From NCBI RefSeq assembly GCF_000283155.1, contig NW_004454178.1, positions 2,330,373 through 2,394,372 on the forward strand: a DNA stretch of 64,000 nt, given 5' to 3'. The position numbers and the translations under genes are program-made. Under the pieces are notes generated by a model. The model was given only the letters and a program-made list of their open reading frames with translations, searched no databases and was not told the DNA's origin. Origin of the DNA: Ceratotherium simum simum (taxonomy: Eukaryota > Chordata > Mammalia > Perissodactyla > Rhinocerotidae). The first letter of the stretch is position 1, and the number at the start of each line of letters is the position of its first letter. Below, piece after piece: positions 12,770 through 23,361 of this stretch.

Positions 12770-12984
12770 CCAGGGCCGGGACTAGAGTTGAGGTAGGTGT
12801 GGCACCTAGGGCACAAAATTTAAGGCCTCACTCTCAGGGCTGACCCTCACTTGCATGATCCTGAGGAAGAGTGCCTACTCAAGGTCATGCAGGTGTAGGG
12901 TCAACCACGGGGGTGAAAACCTCCTTCAATTTTATGTTTTAACTGTCTCACTCATCTGCTCTAGTCCTGGTCCTAGTGCCATCA
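12770..12984. repeat. Unidentified GC-richer insert between two L1 segments
   Basis: About 215 bases, more GC-rich than the flanks, starting CCCAGGGCCGGGACTAGAG and containing TGAGGTAGGTGTGGCACCTAGG. It lies between two L1-like blocks and resembles a dispersed element with a GGGCCGG..CTAGGGC..AAAATTT start. I cannot name the family. Confidence 0.4.
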
Positions 12985-13800
12985 TTTTGGAAAACTATTT
13001 GACAGTATCTGGGCATATTTGAACATATAAATATCCTATGAACCATCAATTCCACTCTTGGGCATACACTCAATAGAAAATGCACACACATATTCACCAA
13101 AAGACAAAAGAATGTTCATAACACCATAATTCGAAGTATTCCAAAATTATAAGCAACCCAAATGTCCATTAAGAGTAAAATGAAAGCCTGCCATGATGGC
13201 CTAGTGGTTAAATTTCCACGCTCTCTGCTTCAGAGTCTCAGGTTCGTTTCCTAGTCGCGGAACCACACCACTCGTCTGTCGTCTGTCAGTTGCCATGCTG
13301 TGGCGGCGGCTCACGTAGAAGAAATTGAAGAATTTGCAACTAAGATGTACAACCATGCACTGGGGCTTTGGGGAGAAGAAAAAAAAAAGAGGGAGATTGG
13401 TAATAGATGTTAGCTCAGTGCAAATCTTTTCCTGTAAAAAAAAAGACTAAAATGAATACATAAATTGTGGTATTTTTATACAACTGATGACAATATACAA
13501 TAAAAATGAATGGCTGACTGTTACTTGTAAAACATGGATGAAGCTCACTGACATAATATGCCAAACACCAGAGTTCATAGTTATGAGTTCTTTCATAGAA
13601 AGCTCAAAAACAGACAAAACTAGTCTGTGGTGATAGAAGTCTAAATAGTGGTTACTTTTGGAAAAGGGGGGTAATGCCTGAGAGGGGCCACTAGCTCATT
13701 TTCTGAGGTGCTGTTAATGTCTTCCTCTTGATCTGGGTTGTGGTGACATACGAATATTCACATTGCAAGAGATTGCCCTGTTTACCTCAATATAAAGTGG
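12985..13800 (+). mobile_element. LINE-1 3' end interrupted by an ERE
   Basis: Left part (12985-13186): the ORF2 terminal block with ..GAACCATCAATTCCACTCTTGGGCATACAC.. and ..GCAACCCAAATGTCCATTAA... Right part (13445-13800): the continuation ..ATGAATGGCTGACTG.. and the 3'UTR. The ERE at 13187-13444 sits between them. The L1 therefore predates that SINE insertion. Confidence 0.8.
13187..13444 (+). mobile_element. ERE SINE, older subtype, nested in L1
   Basis: The head is GATGGCCTAGTGGTTAAATTTCCACGC, with a diagnostic ..ACCACTCGTCTGTCGTCTGTCAGTTGCCATGCTGTGGCGGCGGCTCAC.. body shared with the copy at 60869. An A-rich tail ends at about 13444. Flanking TAAAATGAA copies (left end at 13186, right starting about 13448) look like a target-site duplication. 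Confidence 0.85.
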
Positions 13801-14777
13801 GAATTGGATTATCAACAAGAAGATAGTCGGTGTCCACGTAAAGTGTCAATACAGTTGTGTAAGTGGAATTCAGATCATCATGTCTGTGTGTCACCATCTC
13901 TCTTCATCTGTCACAGCTTCATGTTCAGATATTTGTGGCTTCCCACTGTAGGAAACTCTGGAGACGTGAGTGATTTCAAAAACAAATAAAACGAAACTCA
14001 CAGGGACATTTTCTCATCTCTACTGCAACCTTAGAAGAAGGGTGGATATGCAAGAAATTATGTGGGGCTGGCCTAGGAAGAAACTCTTCACTGTTTGACT
14101 TCTCCAGCATAACAATTTGTATTCTCTCTCTTTTACTGAGTGACTCTAACATCTTAGTTTTCAGTTTCACTTTCAATCAATCAAATACGGGCCAGAAATG
14201 GTAGAAGCATCCCTGTTAGCCCCTCTGCCCACACCAGATACAAAATCCATGTGAGATGAAACACCATAAGAACTGAGTGGCAATAAAAATAACCCTGATA
14301 TTTTCAATTTACCTGAAATAATGGTCACAAGCCTATGTCTCAACTAGCATCAAAAGAAAAATGGAGGTTAACACAAAATTTTATTCTTAAAAAGTGCAAG
14401 AATAATCGGCAGGCAATTCTCTCAAATGTGTATTGTGTCTTTAAACTGTGTACAGTGGTTTCCCACATTGCCCTTTACTCCTGCCAGCTGCCCACTTCTT
14501 GACCACACTCAGAGCTTTGAGGTATGCAAAAATAGATCCAACTCCGCAAGGCATTAAGACAAAAATGATATTTAACTGAAAACTGCATGAGGAGACAGAG
14601 AGGAGATTTACACATGTAAGACACTAATCAAATTTCCTTCCTTCAGTTATCCCCCAAGTGTTCCTCTATCTTCTGATCGTCTCATCTTTCTCTTTTCCTT
14701 TTTTCCTTTCTTCCCATGAACTAGAGAAATCCCTTCAGCAATTCAATTGCATGCCCAACTTAACATGTCAGCAACTT
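13801..14777. other. Unassigned intergenic sequence
   Basis: No gene supported. Two short open frames (13804-13989 plus, 13976-14176 minus) have no recognisable features. Confidence 0.5.
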
Positions 14778-15029
14778 ATTTTTTTTTTTTGAGGAAGATT
14801 AGAGCTGAGCTAATGTCTGTTGCCAATCGTCCTATTTTTTTGCTGAGAAAGATTGGCCTTGGGCTAACATCCATGCCCATCTTCCTCCACTTTATATGGG
14901 ATGCTGCTACAGTGTGGCTTGACAAGCGGAGCATAGGTCCATGCCCAGGATCCAAACCTGCGAACCCCCAGCCACCACCTAAGCGGAGCACGCGAATTTA
15001 ACTGCTACGCCACCGGACCGGCCCCCCCA
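14778..15029 (-). mobile_element. ERE SINE
   Basis: On the minus strand it reads GGGCCGGTCCGGTGGCGTAG at the head, then the GGAAGATGGGCATGGATGTTAGC block and a poly-A tail (poly-T at 14778-14789 on plus). It is nearly full length. Overlapping open frames on both strands at 14747-15001 are inside this SINE. Confidence 0.92.
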
Positions 15030-16084
15030 TCAGCGTCTTTAATTAGTTGAATCGTGACTACCTGTGATACCTTAAGCACATGTATAACAGGTCTCTTTTC
15101 ATCCAAACATACTTGCTTGCTTTAATCTCATTAGTTTATGGTTTGAGTCATGAGTTTCGAATAGAAAACTAAGGAGCCAAGATGTGAAATGACTTTCCCC
15201 AAGTTTACATCAAATAATTAGTGAGGCTGGAATCGAATTCCTGATCCAGGTCATCTGCTATTTAATCAACCTTTTCCGTGGCTCACTAGGTTCTTTGTGG
15301 GACATTGTACTAGATGCTGTGACGAATACAAAAGATAAACTGGACACGTTTCCTGCCTTCAAGTGGTTGAAAATATTATGAAAAGGAAGGACAAATGTAG
15401 AAATAGCTGTAATCTAGTGAAGAACATGAAACTTGATATAACAGAGGTGATGTGTCATTGAATCACCCAGAAGAGAAAGAATAATTCTGGAAGAAGAGAG
15501 AAAGAGGAGGAGTGTGAAAGACTTAAGAAATAGATGACTTTTGATCCGATGAATATATTGGAGTTGGATAGCCACCAGTAATGTTTATTGAATTCTAAAG
15601 TAGTATTAATCATTGTTCTCCAGATTTCATGTTCTGTATTTATTTTCTTTCCAACTTAAAAATTAATCTCACCAAGTTTTCCAAAAAGTTTTATTTTCTT
15701 TTTGTGTCTAAATAATATCCATCATTACCGAGAGTCACAGGGCTCTTCTAGAACATGTAAAATCTTACAACTTTGTGGTAGCTGTTATTTATATAATGTG
15801 CCCTGAAATTCAATACTTAATTGTATTTATTTTTACATGGTATTTGGCTGAATATCAACATCTGAACTATGTGAATCCATCATCAATGTAGTGGAGAAGT
15901 AGTGATGTTAAGACATCCAGAGAAATAAGTTACTAGTCATTTATATAAAACGTATCCATCTCTGTCTTTAACGTCTTTAATATTATTCACTATTATTTTG
16001 AGTCAAATATGTTAGTCAAACCTATTATTACAGGTTATATTAGTAAGAGAACGTCTCAGTTGTAGTTGATAAGACACTGGAAAA
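15030..16084. other. Mostly unassigned; contains one MIR
   Basis: Apart from the MIR annotated separately, I see no gene or repeat that I can name in this stretch. Confidence 0.5.
15125..15275 (+). mobile_element. MIR SINE fragment
   Basis: The MIR right half is recognisable: ..AACTAAGGAGCCAAGATGTGAAATGACTTTCCCCAAG.. then ..TAGTGAGGCTGGAATCGAATTCCTGATCCAGGTCATCTGC... Diverged and ancient. Confidence 0.7.
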
Positions 16085-17405
16085 CCTTTTTTTGAAAAAT
16101 AACTCTTGTTAGCCCACTTTCCTCTCACATGTTAAATTGAACACTACGTCCTCTCATTCCTACTACTAAAAATCTCTCAACTGTCTCTACTTCCTTTTCA
16201 CCTCTACCTGTATCAGTTTCCTATGGCTATTGTAACAAAATACCACAAATTCAGTGCCTTAGAGCAACATAAAATTATTCTTTCACAGTTCTGGAGGTCA
16301 GAAGTCCAAAATAGGTCTGACTGGACCAAAATCAAGGTGTTAACATGGCCTCATTCCTTTTGGCATCTCTAGAGGAGAATTCATTTCCTTGCACTCTCCA
16401 GCCTCTCAAAACTTCTTGTATTCCTCAATTAATGGCCCCTTTACTCCATCTTCAAAGCCAGTAGTGCAGTACTTTCAAATCTCTGACTCTAACCTCCTCT
16501 TCTGCCCCCCTTCCACTTTAAAAGACCCATGTGATTACATTGACCCAATCCAATAATCTAGGATAATCTCCTTATTTTAAAACCAGTTGATTAGCAACTT
16601 TAATTCCATCTGCAACTGTAATTTCCCTTTCCATGTAACATAACATAGTGTCAGGTTCCAAAGATTAGGATGTGGACATCTTTGGGAGCCATTATTTTGC
16701 CCACCATACTACTTACAGTCATAGTTCTGGCCACTAGTAACCCTGGCTTGAATCTCTGTAGTCTCTTATCTGGTTTCTATGCTTCCATTATAGTCATCTG
16801 CCCATCCATTTAATACACTGCAGTCAGAATGATCTGACCACATCGTCTCCTACTCCCCAAACCTTTAGAATAACATCCAAATGCTTTAATGTAAATTCTA
16901 AAGCTGTGCATATCTGGGCTTATTCACATTTCCAATTTCCACTCTGATTATACTTCTTGGCCTTGTATTTTCCACTCTACCCTCATGGAATGACTTTCAG
17001 CACCCTGAATGAGCCACACTGTTTCTTGCATTCACATATTGTTTCCTTTGCCTGGAACATGCTTCCCTCTTCTCTTGTCTTAGCCTCACTCTTCAGATCT
17101 CAGATTAGATGGCATTTCCTCCAAACATTTTTGTCTGAACACTTCCCAGACACACAAATACTCAGGGAAATTTAGGCATTCTTCATATACGATCCTTTAG
17201 AACCCTGCACTTTTCACATCAGAACACTTAACACACTCTAGTATAATGTAAAAGTAACATCTTGTTTACTTGCCTGCATTTCTGACTTTATGGTAAACCC
17301 TACAAGGCAGGGACTTGGTCCATTTTATTCAAGTTTGGTTGCGTCTCCACTCCCTAGACCAGTTCTTGGCATGTAATAGGTACTGTTTCTCGACTGAGTG
17401 ATAAT
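16085..17405 (-). mobile_element. LINE L2 fragment split by an MLT1 LTR
   Basis: The plus strand shows the complement of L2: pyrimidine-rich ..CATTTCCTCCAAAC.., ..TTTGCCTGGAACATGCTTCCCTC.., ..CTTCAGATCTCAG.. and ..TACAAGGCAGGGACTTGGTC... The LTR at 16208-16709 interrupts it: L2-like sequence occurs at 16085-16207 and resumes at about 16710. The 72-codon frame at 16957-17175 is L2-derived. Confidence 0.75.
16208..16709 (-). mobile_element. MLT1-type (MaLR/ERVL) solo LTR
   Basis: It begins TATCAGTTTCCTATGGCTATTGTAACAAAATACCACAAA and contains CACAGTTCTGGAGGTCAGAAGTCC. It ends ..AGGATGTGGACATCTTTGGGAGCCATTATTTTGCCCACCA. This is the reverse complement of an MLT1C/D LTR, at nearly full length (about 500 bases). 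No internal MaLR sequence adjoins it. Confidence 0.85.
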
Positions 17406-18964
17406 CTAGGAGAAATAGAGTCAGCCCCACTCTTTTCACCATCAACGTGGCCACCAACCTCTCAAACTGCAACCGTCTACATCTCCTCCAACCAGGGGAA
17501 GTGTATTTTAACTGTCTATAGATGTTAACATTTACCCTAGTTGCTAAGTGGTGTCCAGAACTTGTCCTTGAGATTCATAATAAGTATTCTATAATGGAAG
17601 TAGCAAGACTACAGATAGTCTGGGGACAACTGATGTGCCTCAGTAGCCCCTGGTCAAAAAGATGAGGTCACTGCCAAGGGTTAAGAAAGACACCACAGTT
17701 GAGTTAAACTTTCAATCCACTTATTTATCTGCAAATTTGGTCCCAGTTGGGGGCCTGAAGGTAACTCAGGGCAGAAGTTGAGCTTCAGAGATGCGTGTGT
17801 GTGCAGAGGGGAGTTTGGGAGGTGACTTTATAATAGAGTAAAGAAGAAAAAGAGCAGGTAATTCTAAGAGAAAACTGAATGAACTCACTCATAAATAAAA
17901 TCCCTGGATAAGCTTCCATGTGTCAGCCACGTCATGATAGGAATAACAGACTTCTCTTTTCTAATATTTCATTTAATTATTATTTTATTGGACCTCAGAT
18001 ACACAGAATTAAATTCGTACAAACTCTCAGTTCATTACACATCATTTCTAAGTAGCTGCTATTATTTCTGCAATAAGAATTAAAAACCGTATTGCAGGAT
18101 ATTCTGCTCAGAATGTTCAAGTCAACGTTTATTGAGTGCCTCCTGTGTACCAGTCACTGAGTTAGGACTGCAATGCACTTACGCAACCATTGGCATCTTT
18201 GTTGGTAAACTATCAAAAATAGTTGGGTTGTTCAGTGTGGTTCCACAACATCATTCCTGAGTATATTTTGATAATAACACAACTGTTAGTGTCAGGAGCC
18301 TGTGGGAAAGTGTAAACTTTTCCCACAATTGAGATTCAGATATATAATGACCTTTCCAGGGGCAGCAGGACCAGCAGGACATAAAATCGGCCCTTTAGGG
18401 AAATTCATGATGCATTTAGAAGACTAGCCAAGTGGGCAGACTGGGCAATGGCAGCCTGTCTATTAAAGAAAGCAATGATTCCAGATACCATGTGAGGCTC
18501 TTTCTGCCTGACCATCCACCCACCTGGTCCTCCACTTTGCTCTCTCTCCACCCATGATGCCTCTCAGAAAGGAGAGAGCTGTCATTTGGGGATAATATTC
18601 TGGTAGAGGAATCCTCTCTGACAGAGCTGGTTGCAAAAGGCATTTCCCTACTAGCCACTCGAGAAAAGCCCAGAGACTGGAGTGTGGCAGGGTCATACCA
18701 GCGCTGACAGCCGCCCCCAGGCTCCTGGAGATCTGTGGTCTGGAGGTTGACAATGAAGTGGAAAGCAACCAAGTAGGAAGCCAAAGCTCAAAGAATCAAA
18801 AGGAAAGGGACAGAAAAGGACAACAGGGTGGCGTGATCACAGGCTGGGCAGCAACTGTGAGTGTGGGAACCAGAGTAACCTCCTTCCCTTCTTTTCCAAA
18901 CTCGACTCCCACACACGCAAACACACGCTGGGCCAGAGACTTCTAACGGGAAGGATTAGGAACG
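17406..18964. other. Unassigned; low-repeat stretch with a GC-richer part
   Basis: No gene supported. From 18380 to 18950 the DNA is more GC-rich and has overlapping open frames on minus (18416-18784, 122 codons; 18463-18768, 101 codons). Neither has a recognisable domain or an evident splice architecture. A short hairpin lies at 18302-18326 (GTGGGAAA / TTTCCCAC). Confidence 0.45.
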
Positions 18965-19145
18965 GGGCGACAATAACAATAATAACCAATTACATCAGTT
19001 GAATACTTAACATTATCTCATTAAATCCTCACAATAACCTATACCATTATGAGGCTCATTTTTTTGATGAAACAAATAAGGTTTAGAGGGTTAAGAAATT
19101 GCCTAAAGATAAAGCTTACCACCAAGTCAGCAGAGACCCAGAGCA
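18965..19145 (+). mobile_element. MIR SINE fragment
   Basis: MIR core landmarks: ..CTTAACATTATCTCATTAAATCCTCACAATAACC.., TATGAGGCTCATTTTTTTGATGAAAC and ..AGAGGGTTAAGAAATTGCC... An ancient copy. Confidence 0.75.
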
Positions 19146-19279
19146 TTGAGAAACAGGGGATGTGCTAAATATTTTTTTCTCTCTTTCTTTCAAACATAGA
19201 TAGTAGCAATGAAAAAAAAAAAATAATCAGGGTTCTTTCTACTGTGTGCTCTGTTAGCAAGTCCAATTAAAAACTTGTA

Positions 19280-19308
19280 TGCGTATGTGTGTGTGTGTGT
19301 GTGTATGC
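19280..19308. repeat. (GT)n microsatellite
   Basis: A GT dinucleotide run, interrupted near both ends by TATG. Confidence 0.9.
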
Positions 19309-19967
19309 ACATATATGAAAAGAGAAGGGAAGAGAAAATGGAAAATGGATTGTCATTATGTCATTATCACTGGGGGAAAAATCTTTAGAATATTTTTCTC
19401 CTTGATATTCTAGCCATTCTTACTTCAGGATTAAAAAATATACTGTAGACATTAACCGATATCAGTGTTTGGGAAAAAAAACATTTGAGAGAGTTTCCTA
19501 TGGAACTTTAAGCCATAGTTACCGAATGCACACGATTTGCATTGTTTCAGTTTCAGACATGAATCCCTCATGTTGTGGCACAAACTCCTGGTTGGGCTGC
19601 ACCTAATGAGCAGTCCTATGGGGAGCCGCCTTCTAACCGCACTTGCTGGCTGTCTGAGGAGTCTGGCTATAAGGTCAGTACGTCCTCCCACTGACAGCCC
19701 ACCTGCTGGGAGTCTCGCTGTCCTTGCTGGTAGAACTAAGGAGCTGGCTCTTTCCCAGGGCCCTGCAATTACTATCCATACCTGAAAGAGTGACCTCGTG
19801 ACCTTGAGGGTAGCCTGAGTTTTCAGTATGCCTTTCACATTTCCAAAAGTAGCCACAGGACCCGCTCACTCACCCCTTGAAGCTGACTGATACTTTTTTC
19901 TTTGCGGCTGCCTGGGTTTTGCCTTTGAAGTTTAAACCTAGGAGCAGTTATCTGCCAGCCAAGATAA

Positions 19968-20029
19968 GCACTCCGAGGGCGTCCGAGGGCGGCCAGTCCT
20001 AACAAAGGAGGGATAAGACCTCGGAGTGC
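19968..20029. repeat. CpG-bearing inverted repeat with small tandem duplication
   Basis: GCACTCCGAG (19968-19977) pairs perfectly with CTCGGAGTGC (20020-20029) across a 42-base loop. The loop side carries TCCGAGGGCG twice in tandem (19972-19991). GATAAG precedes or accompanies each arm. It might be a regulatory palindrome or part of an old LTR; no function can be assigned. Confidence 0.6.
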
Positions 20030-20120
20030 GCTGTGCCATCTACCAACGTGCAGCGAAAAAGAGAGTAATCAGGGTTCTTTCCACAGGGTGCTCCAAGAGT
20101 GAATCCAATCAAATTAAAAG

Positions 20121-21062
20121 AAAGTCAAAGAGAAAAGATAAAATAGCTTCAAAAGAGAACCCACAGTTGTAGGCTTGCCTGCCCATCAGCAGGAGCCACA
20201 AGCCAATCAGAGGTGAAGTAAAAAATTGTTAGAAAGAAAATGCACTAGAATCAGTCGCATTTCACCAGAACAGGGGAAAAAGAAAAATCAGGTCAACTGG
20301 TACAGGGTATAGGAAAAGCTGATAATCAATCTATACGTCTAAGTGTGTCAATAAAGATTATACATGACCATCCGAATTGACAGGATTTTTCTGGGTCCAG
20401 CCGTGATTTTGGCTATTGTCCATGATCCCATGAAGCTATTATAACCAAGAGAATGAGCAAAATTCTTAAACAATAAGCACATTAGCTAATTTGGTAGGCA
20501 CATTTAATTTAGTAATTTGTGTGATTTTTTTTTCCCTTCACTGGTGTAGGAGTGTGCTTGCCTACCTTAAGAGGGTAATTAAATCCTTGTGTTCCTAAAT
20601 ATAAGGAGTTCTTATGCTTGTTTCAACAAATAGTGCCCAAAGTGGAATTCACTAGGCAATACCACACAGTCTTTTATTCAGGAAAGATCAGACTCCTTTA
20701 AGCAATGGAGCTGGGTAACCCGTGGGTAGGAGGGAAAAGAAGGCTTGGAAAAGCCAGGGGTGGCTAGACCAGAGAAAACTGGTTAGCTTGCTGAAATGGG
20801 AGATGATGAAGTTTGAGAAGTTTATGTGTCAGGAACCTGTCACCTACTTGCATGCAGTCACTGGTGGGGGAATGATAACAGGAAGACCACGTGTTGAGGC
20901 CTTGACAATACTTCCAAGAGTCTATGGCCAAGTCTGCAGTCGGTGGGGTGGACAGCCCTGTGGAGAAACTTCATACTCTCTGGAGTAGTATAACTTGCCC
21001 TAAGGAACAGCAGGAAAGATGGTGACAGTCAAGGACCAAAACTAGGCCTATCCCCATTTCTT
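20121..21062. other. Unassigned; possible old LTR on minus
   Basis: No gene supported. TCTTTTATTCAGG near 20670 is the complement of an AATAAA-type signal, and the flanking GC-richer sequence to 21050 resembles an LTR on the minus strand, but I cannot place it in a family. The 88-codon frame at 20722-20988 has no domain. Confidence 0.4.
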
Positions 21063-21064
21063 CT

Positions 21065-21566
21065 GGCATTGTGGTAGGCAGAATCATGACCCTTCAAAGA
21101 TGCCTACGTCCTAACACCCGGATACTGCGAATGTGGTACCTTGTGTGGCAAAAGGGACTTTGCAGATGTGATTAATTATGCATTTTGAGAAGGGGAGATT
21201 ATCCTAGATTATAAACATGGGCCCAACATAATCACAATGGTCTTTCAAAGTTGGAGACAGGAGTGTCAGAGTTAGAGAAGGTGATGTGACCACAGAAGCA
21301 GAAGTCAGAGAGGGAGAGATTTGAAAAGGCTACACTGCTGGCTTTGAAGACAGAAGAAGGAACCACAGGCTGAGGAAAGCTGTGGACCTCTAAAAGCTAG
21401 GAAAGGCAAAGAAACGACTTCTCTTGGAGACTCCAGAAGGAATGCAGCCCCGAAAACTCATTTTGGACTTCTCAACTCCAGAACTGTAAGGTAACATAAT
21501 TGTGCTATTTTAAGTCACAAAGCTTGTAGCTATTTGTTAACAGCAGCAAAAGAAACTAATACCAGC
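21065..21566 (+). mobile_element. MLT1D-like (MaLR/ERVL) solo LTR
   Basis: Starts TGTGGTAGGCAGAATCATGACCC, contains GGCAAAAGGGACTTTGCAGATGTGATTAA and TGCTGGCTTTGAAGA. It ends ..CCAGAACTGTAAGGTAACATAATTGTGCTATTTTAAGTCACAAAG..AAAGAAACTAATACC. This matches the MLT1D layout from end to end. The terminal TG and an about 500-base length fit a solo LTR. Confidence 0.9.
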
Positions 21567-21937
21567 AGCTTTTAAAATCAGTATTCTCATATAATCTCTG
21601 ACACCACGGAATACTTCACAGTTTTAGAAGCAACGGACGACACATATGCTGAGTGCCATAGGTATATCTTATATAAACAGTGCTGAGTGAAAATTATAAA
21701 AAGAAAAGAACAAGCCTATAACTCAATATATATTACAAAACAGTACTATGTATTTTGCAATTTTGCATATGTAAGACATGAATAGAGTTGCTTTTGGTGG
21801 AGGGAACAGAACTGGGAGTAAAAGGGAATCAATCAATCAACAAATCAAGAAAGTATGATTATCTCTACTTACTGCACCTCAATTTCAAAAATTTTAAAAG
21901 GGAAAAATAAAATACAGTTTGTCCACTATATTTTAAT
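21567..21937. other. Unassigned AT-rich stretch
   Basis: No gene or named repeat seen. Confidence 0.5.
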
Positions 21938-22187
21938 TTTCTTTTTTTTTCTGGGGAAGATTCATCCTGAGCTACCATCTGTTGCCAATTCTCCTCTTTT
22001 TTTGCTTGAGGAAGATAGTCCGTGAGCTAACATCTGTGCCAATCTTCTTCTATTTTGTATGTGAGTTGCCACCACAGCATGGCTGACGAGGGGTATAGGT
22101 CCACACCCAGGATCTGAACCCACGAATCTGGGCCACCAAAGCAGAGTGCATTGAACTCAACCACCAGGCTGTGGGGCCGGCTCCTCC
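21938..22187 (-). mobile_element. ERE SINE with target-site duplication
   Basis: The minus strand reads the ERE head (GAGCCGGCCCCACAGCCTGGTGG..), the body and the A-rich tail (poly-T at about 21941-21950 on plus). TCCACTATATTTT flanks it on both sides (from 21922 and from 22184), which supports a retrotransposition event. Confidence 0.92.
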
Positions 22188-22560
22188 ACTATATTTTTAA
22201 ATGAGCATTTAAACTTTTTCTTTGTAACAATAGATATATGAAAGGATCTGACCTCAAATTTAAAACCTAGAAGAAATTGTGATTTATCCCAGCAAGCAGC
22301 CTACCCATGCAAAATTATCGTATTTTATAGTTAAGCAGAGTTAATGAAAATTCTGTCTACCATAATGAAAACTTGTCACTTAATTATTCTTTACTAGGCA
22401 TTTTTGGATCATCGCGGTTGAGATGATCACCTTACCCTCCACTCTCTCACATTCTCTGCTTTTCCTTGCAGACATGAAATTCTTCACTGATCATTTTGTA
22501 AAAGTAACGACGACTCAGCAAGAAAAATCGCTCCTTAGTCTCAATGTGATTTAGAATTTT
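22188..22560. other. Unassigned AT-rich stretch
   Basis: Nothing recognised on either strand. Confidence 0.5.
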
Positions 22561-22573
22561 AGAAAGGAGGTCA

Positions 22574-23040
22574 TGGGCCGGCCCCGTGGCTTAGTGGTTA
22601 AGTGTGCGCGCTCCACTATTGGCAGCCCAGATTTGGATCCCAGGCGTGCACCAACACACCTCTTGTCCGGCCACGCTGAGGCGGCATCCGAGGTACAGCA
22701 ACTAGAAGGATGTGCAACTATGACATACAACTATCTACTGGGGCTTTGGGGAGAAAAAGGGAAAAAAAAGGAGGAGGATTGGCAATAGATGTTAGCTCAG
22801 GGCCNNNNNNNNNNNNNNNNNNNNNNNNNNNNNNNNNNNNNNNNNNNNNNNNNNNNNNNNNNNNNNNNNNNNNNNNNNNNNNNNNNNNNNNNNNNNNNNN
22901 NNNNTTGGGGAGAAAAAGGGAAAAAAAAGGAGGAGGATTGGCAATAGATGTTAGCTCAGGGCCAGTCTTCCTCAGCAAAAAGAGGAGGATTGGCATGGAC
23001 GTTAGCTCAGGGCTGATCTTCCTCACAAAAAAAATAAAAA
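22574..23040 (+). mobile_element. ERE SINE (ERE2-like) containing an assembly gap
   Basis: A full ERE head starts at 22574 (GGGCCGGCCCCGTGGCTTAGTGG), runs to 22804, is broken by 100 Ns, and continues to an A-rich tail at about 23040. The target-site duplication AGAAAGGAGGTCA is perfect: 22561-22573 before the head and 23041-23053 after the tail. The last 59 bases before the gap are repeated exactly as the first 59 after it. The open frames that cross the gap are artefacts. Confidence 0.95.
22805..22904. other. Assembly gap (100 Ns)
   Basis: Exactly 100 N characters, the conventional placeholder for a gap of unknown size. The flanks are identical over 59 bases, so the true gap is probably zero or negative. 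Confidence 0.98.
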
Positions 23041-23168
23041 AGAAAGGAGGTCAAATTGACATTTGGGGTCTAAAGATGTCTGAGTCACAAATTAGACTGA
23101 TGACAACTAGGGAGAATCCTCTGAATCCATTTGCAGGTAGGACATATAAAAAGAAAGAGTTAAGGGGG

Positions 23169-23361
23169 GGTCAGACCAGTGGCATAATGGTTAAGTTTGC
23201 CCACTCTGCTTTGGCAGCCCTGGGTTCACAGGTTCAGGTCCCAGGACTGGACCTACACACCACTCATTAAGCCATACTGTGGAGGCATCCTGTATACAAA
23301 ACAGAGGAATATTGGTATGGATGTTAGCTCAGGGACAATCTTCTTCACCAAAAAAAAAAAA
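23169..23361 (+). mobile_element. ERE SINE (short form)
   Basis: Head GGTCAGACCAGTGGCATAATGG, body with CATACAAAACAGAGGAATATTGG, one GATGTTAGCTCAGGGACAATC unit and a poly-A tail of about 19 at 23341-23361. Only about 130 bases separate it from the preceding ERE, in the same orientation. Confidence 0.9.

Larger units (their letters stand above)
19222..20120. repeat. Segment bounded by an imperfect ~50-base direct repeat
   Basis: TAATCAGGGTTCTTTC occurs near 19223 and again near 20066. Each is followed by a similar GTG(T/-)GCTC..AGT..CCAAT..AATTAAAA block (to about 19272 and about 20120). The 840 bases between hold a (GT)n microsatellite at 19280-19308, an unassigned AT-rich part, and a CpG-richer part from about 19600 to 20060. 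It could be a local duplication or the ends of an unrecognised element. Confidence 0.5.

Noticed and set aside
18416..18784. 122-codon frame on minus overlapping a 101-codon frame
   Set aside because: GC-richer DNA with several overlapping frames on the same strand; no domain and no credible splice or start context. Left as a low-priority candidate for a conservation check.
22710..23270. 186-codon frame including X residues
   Set aside because: It crosses the 100-N gap and lies in ERE sequence; an artefact.
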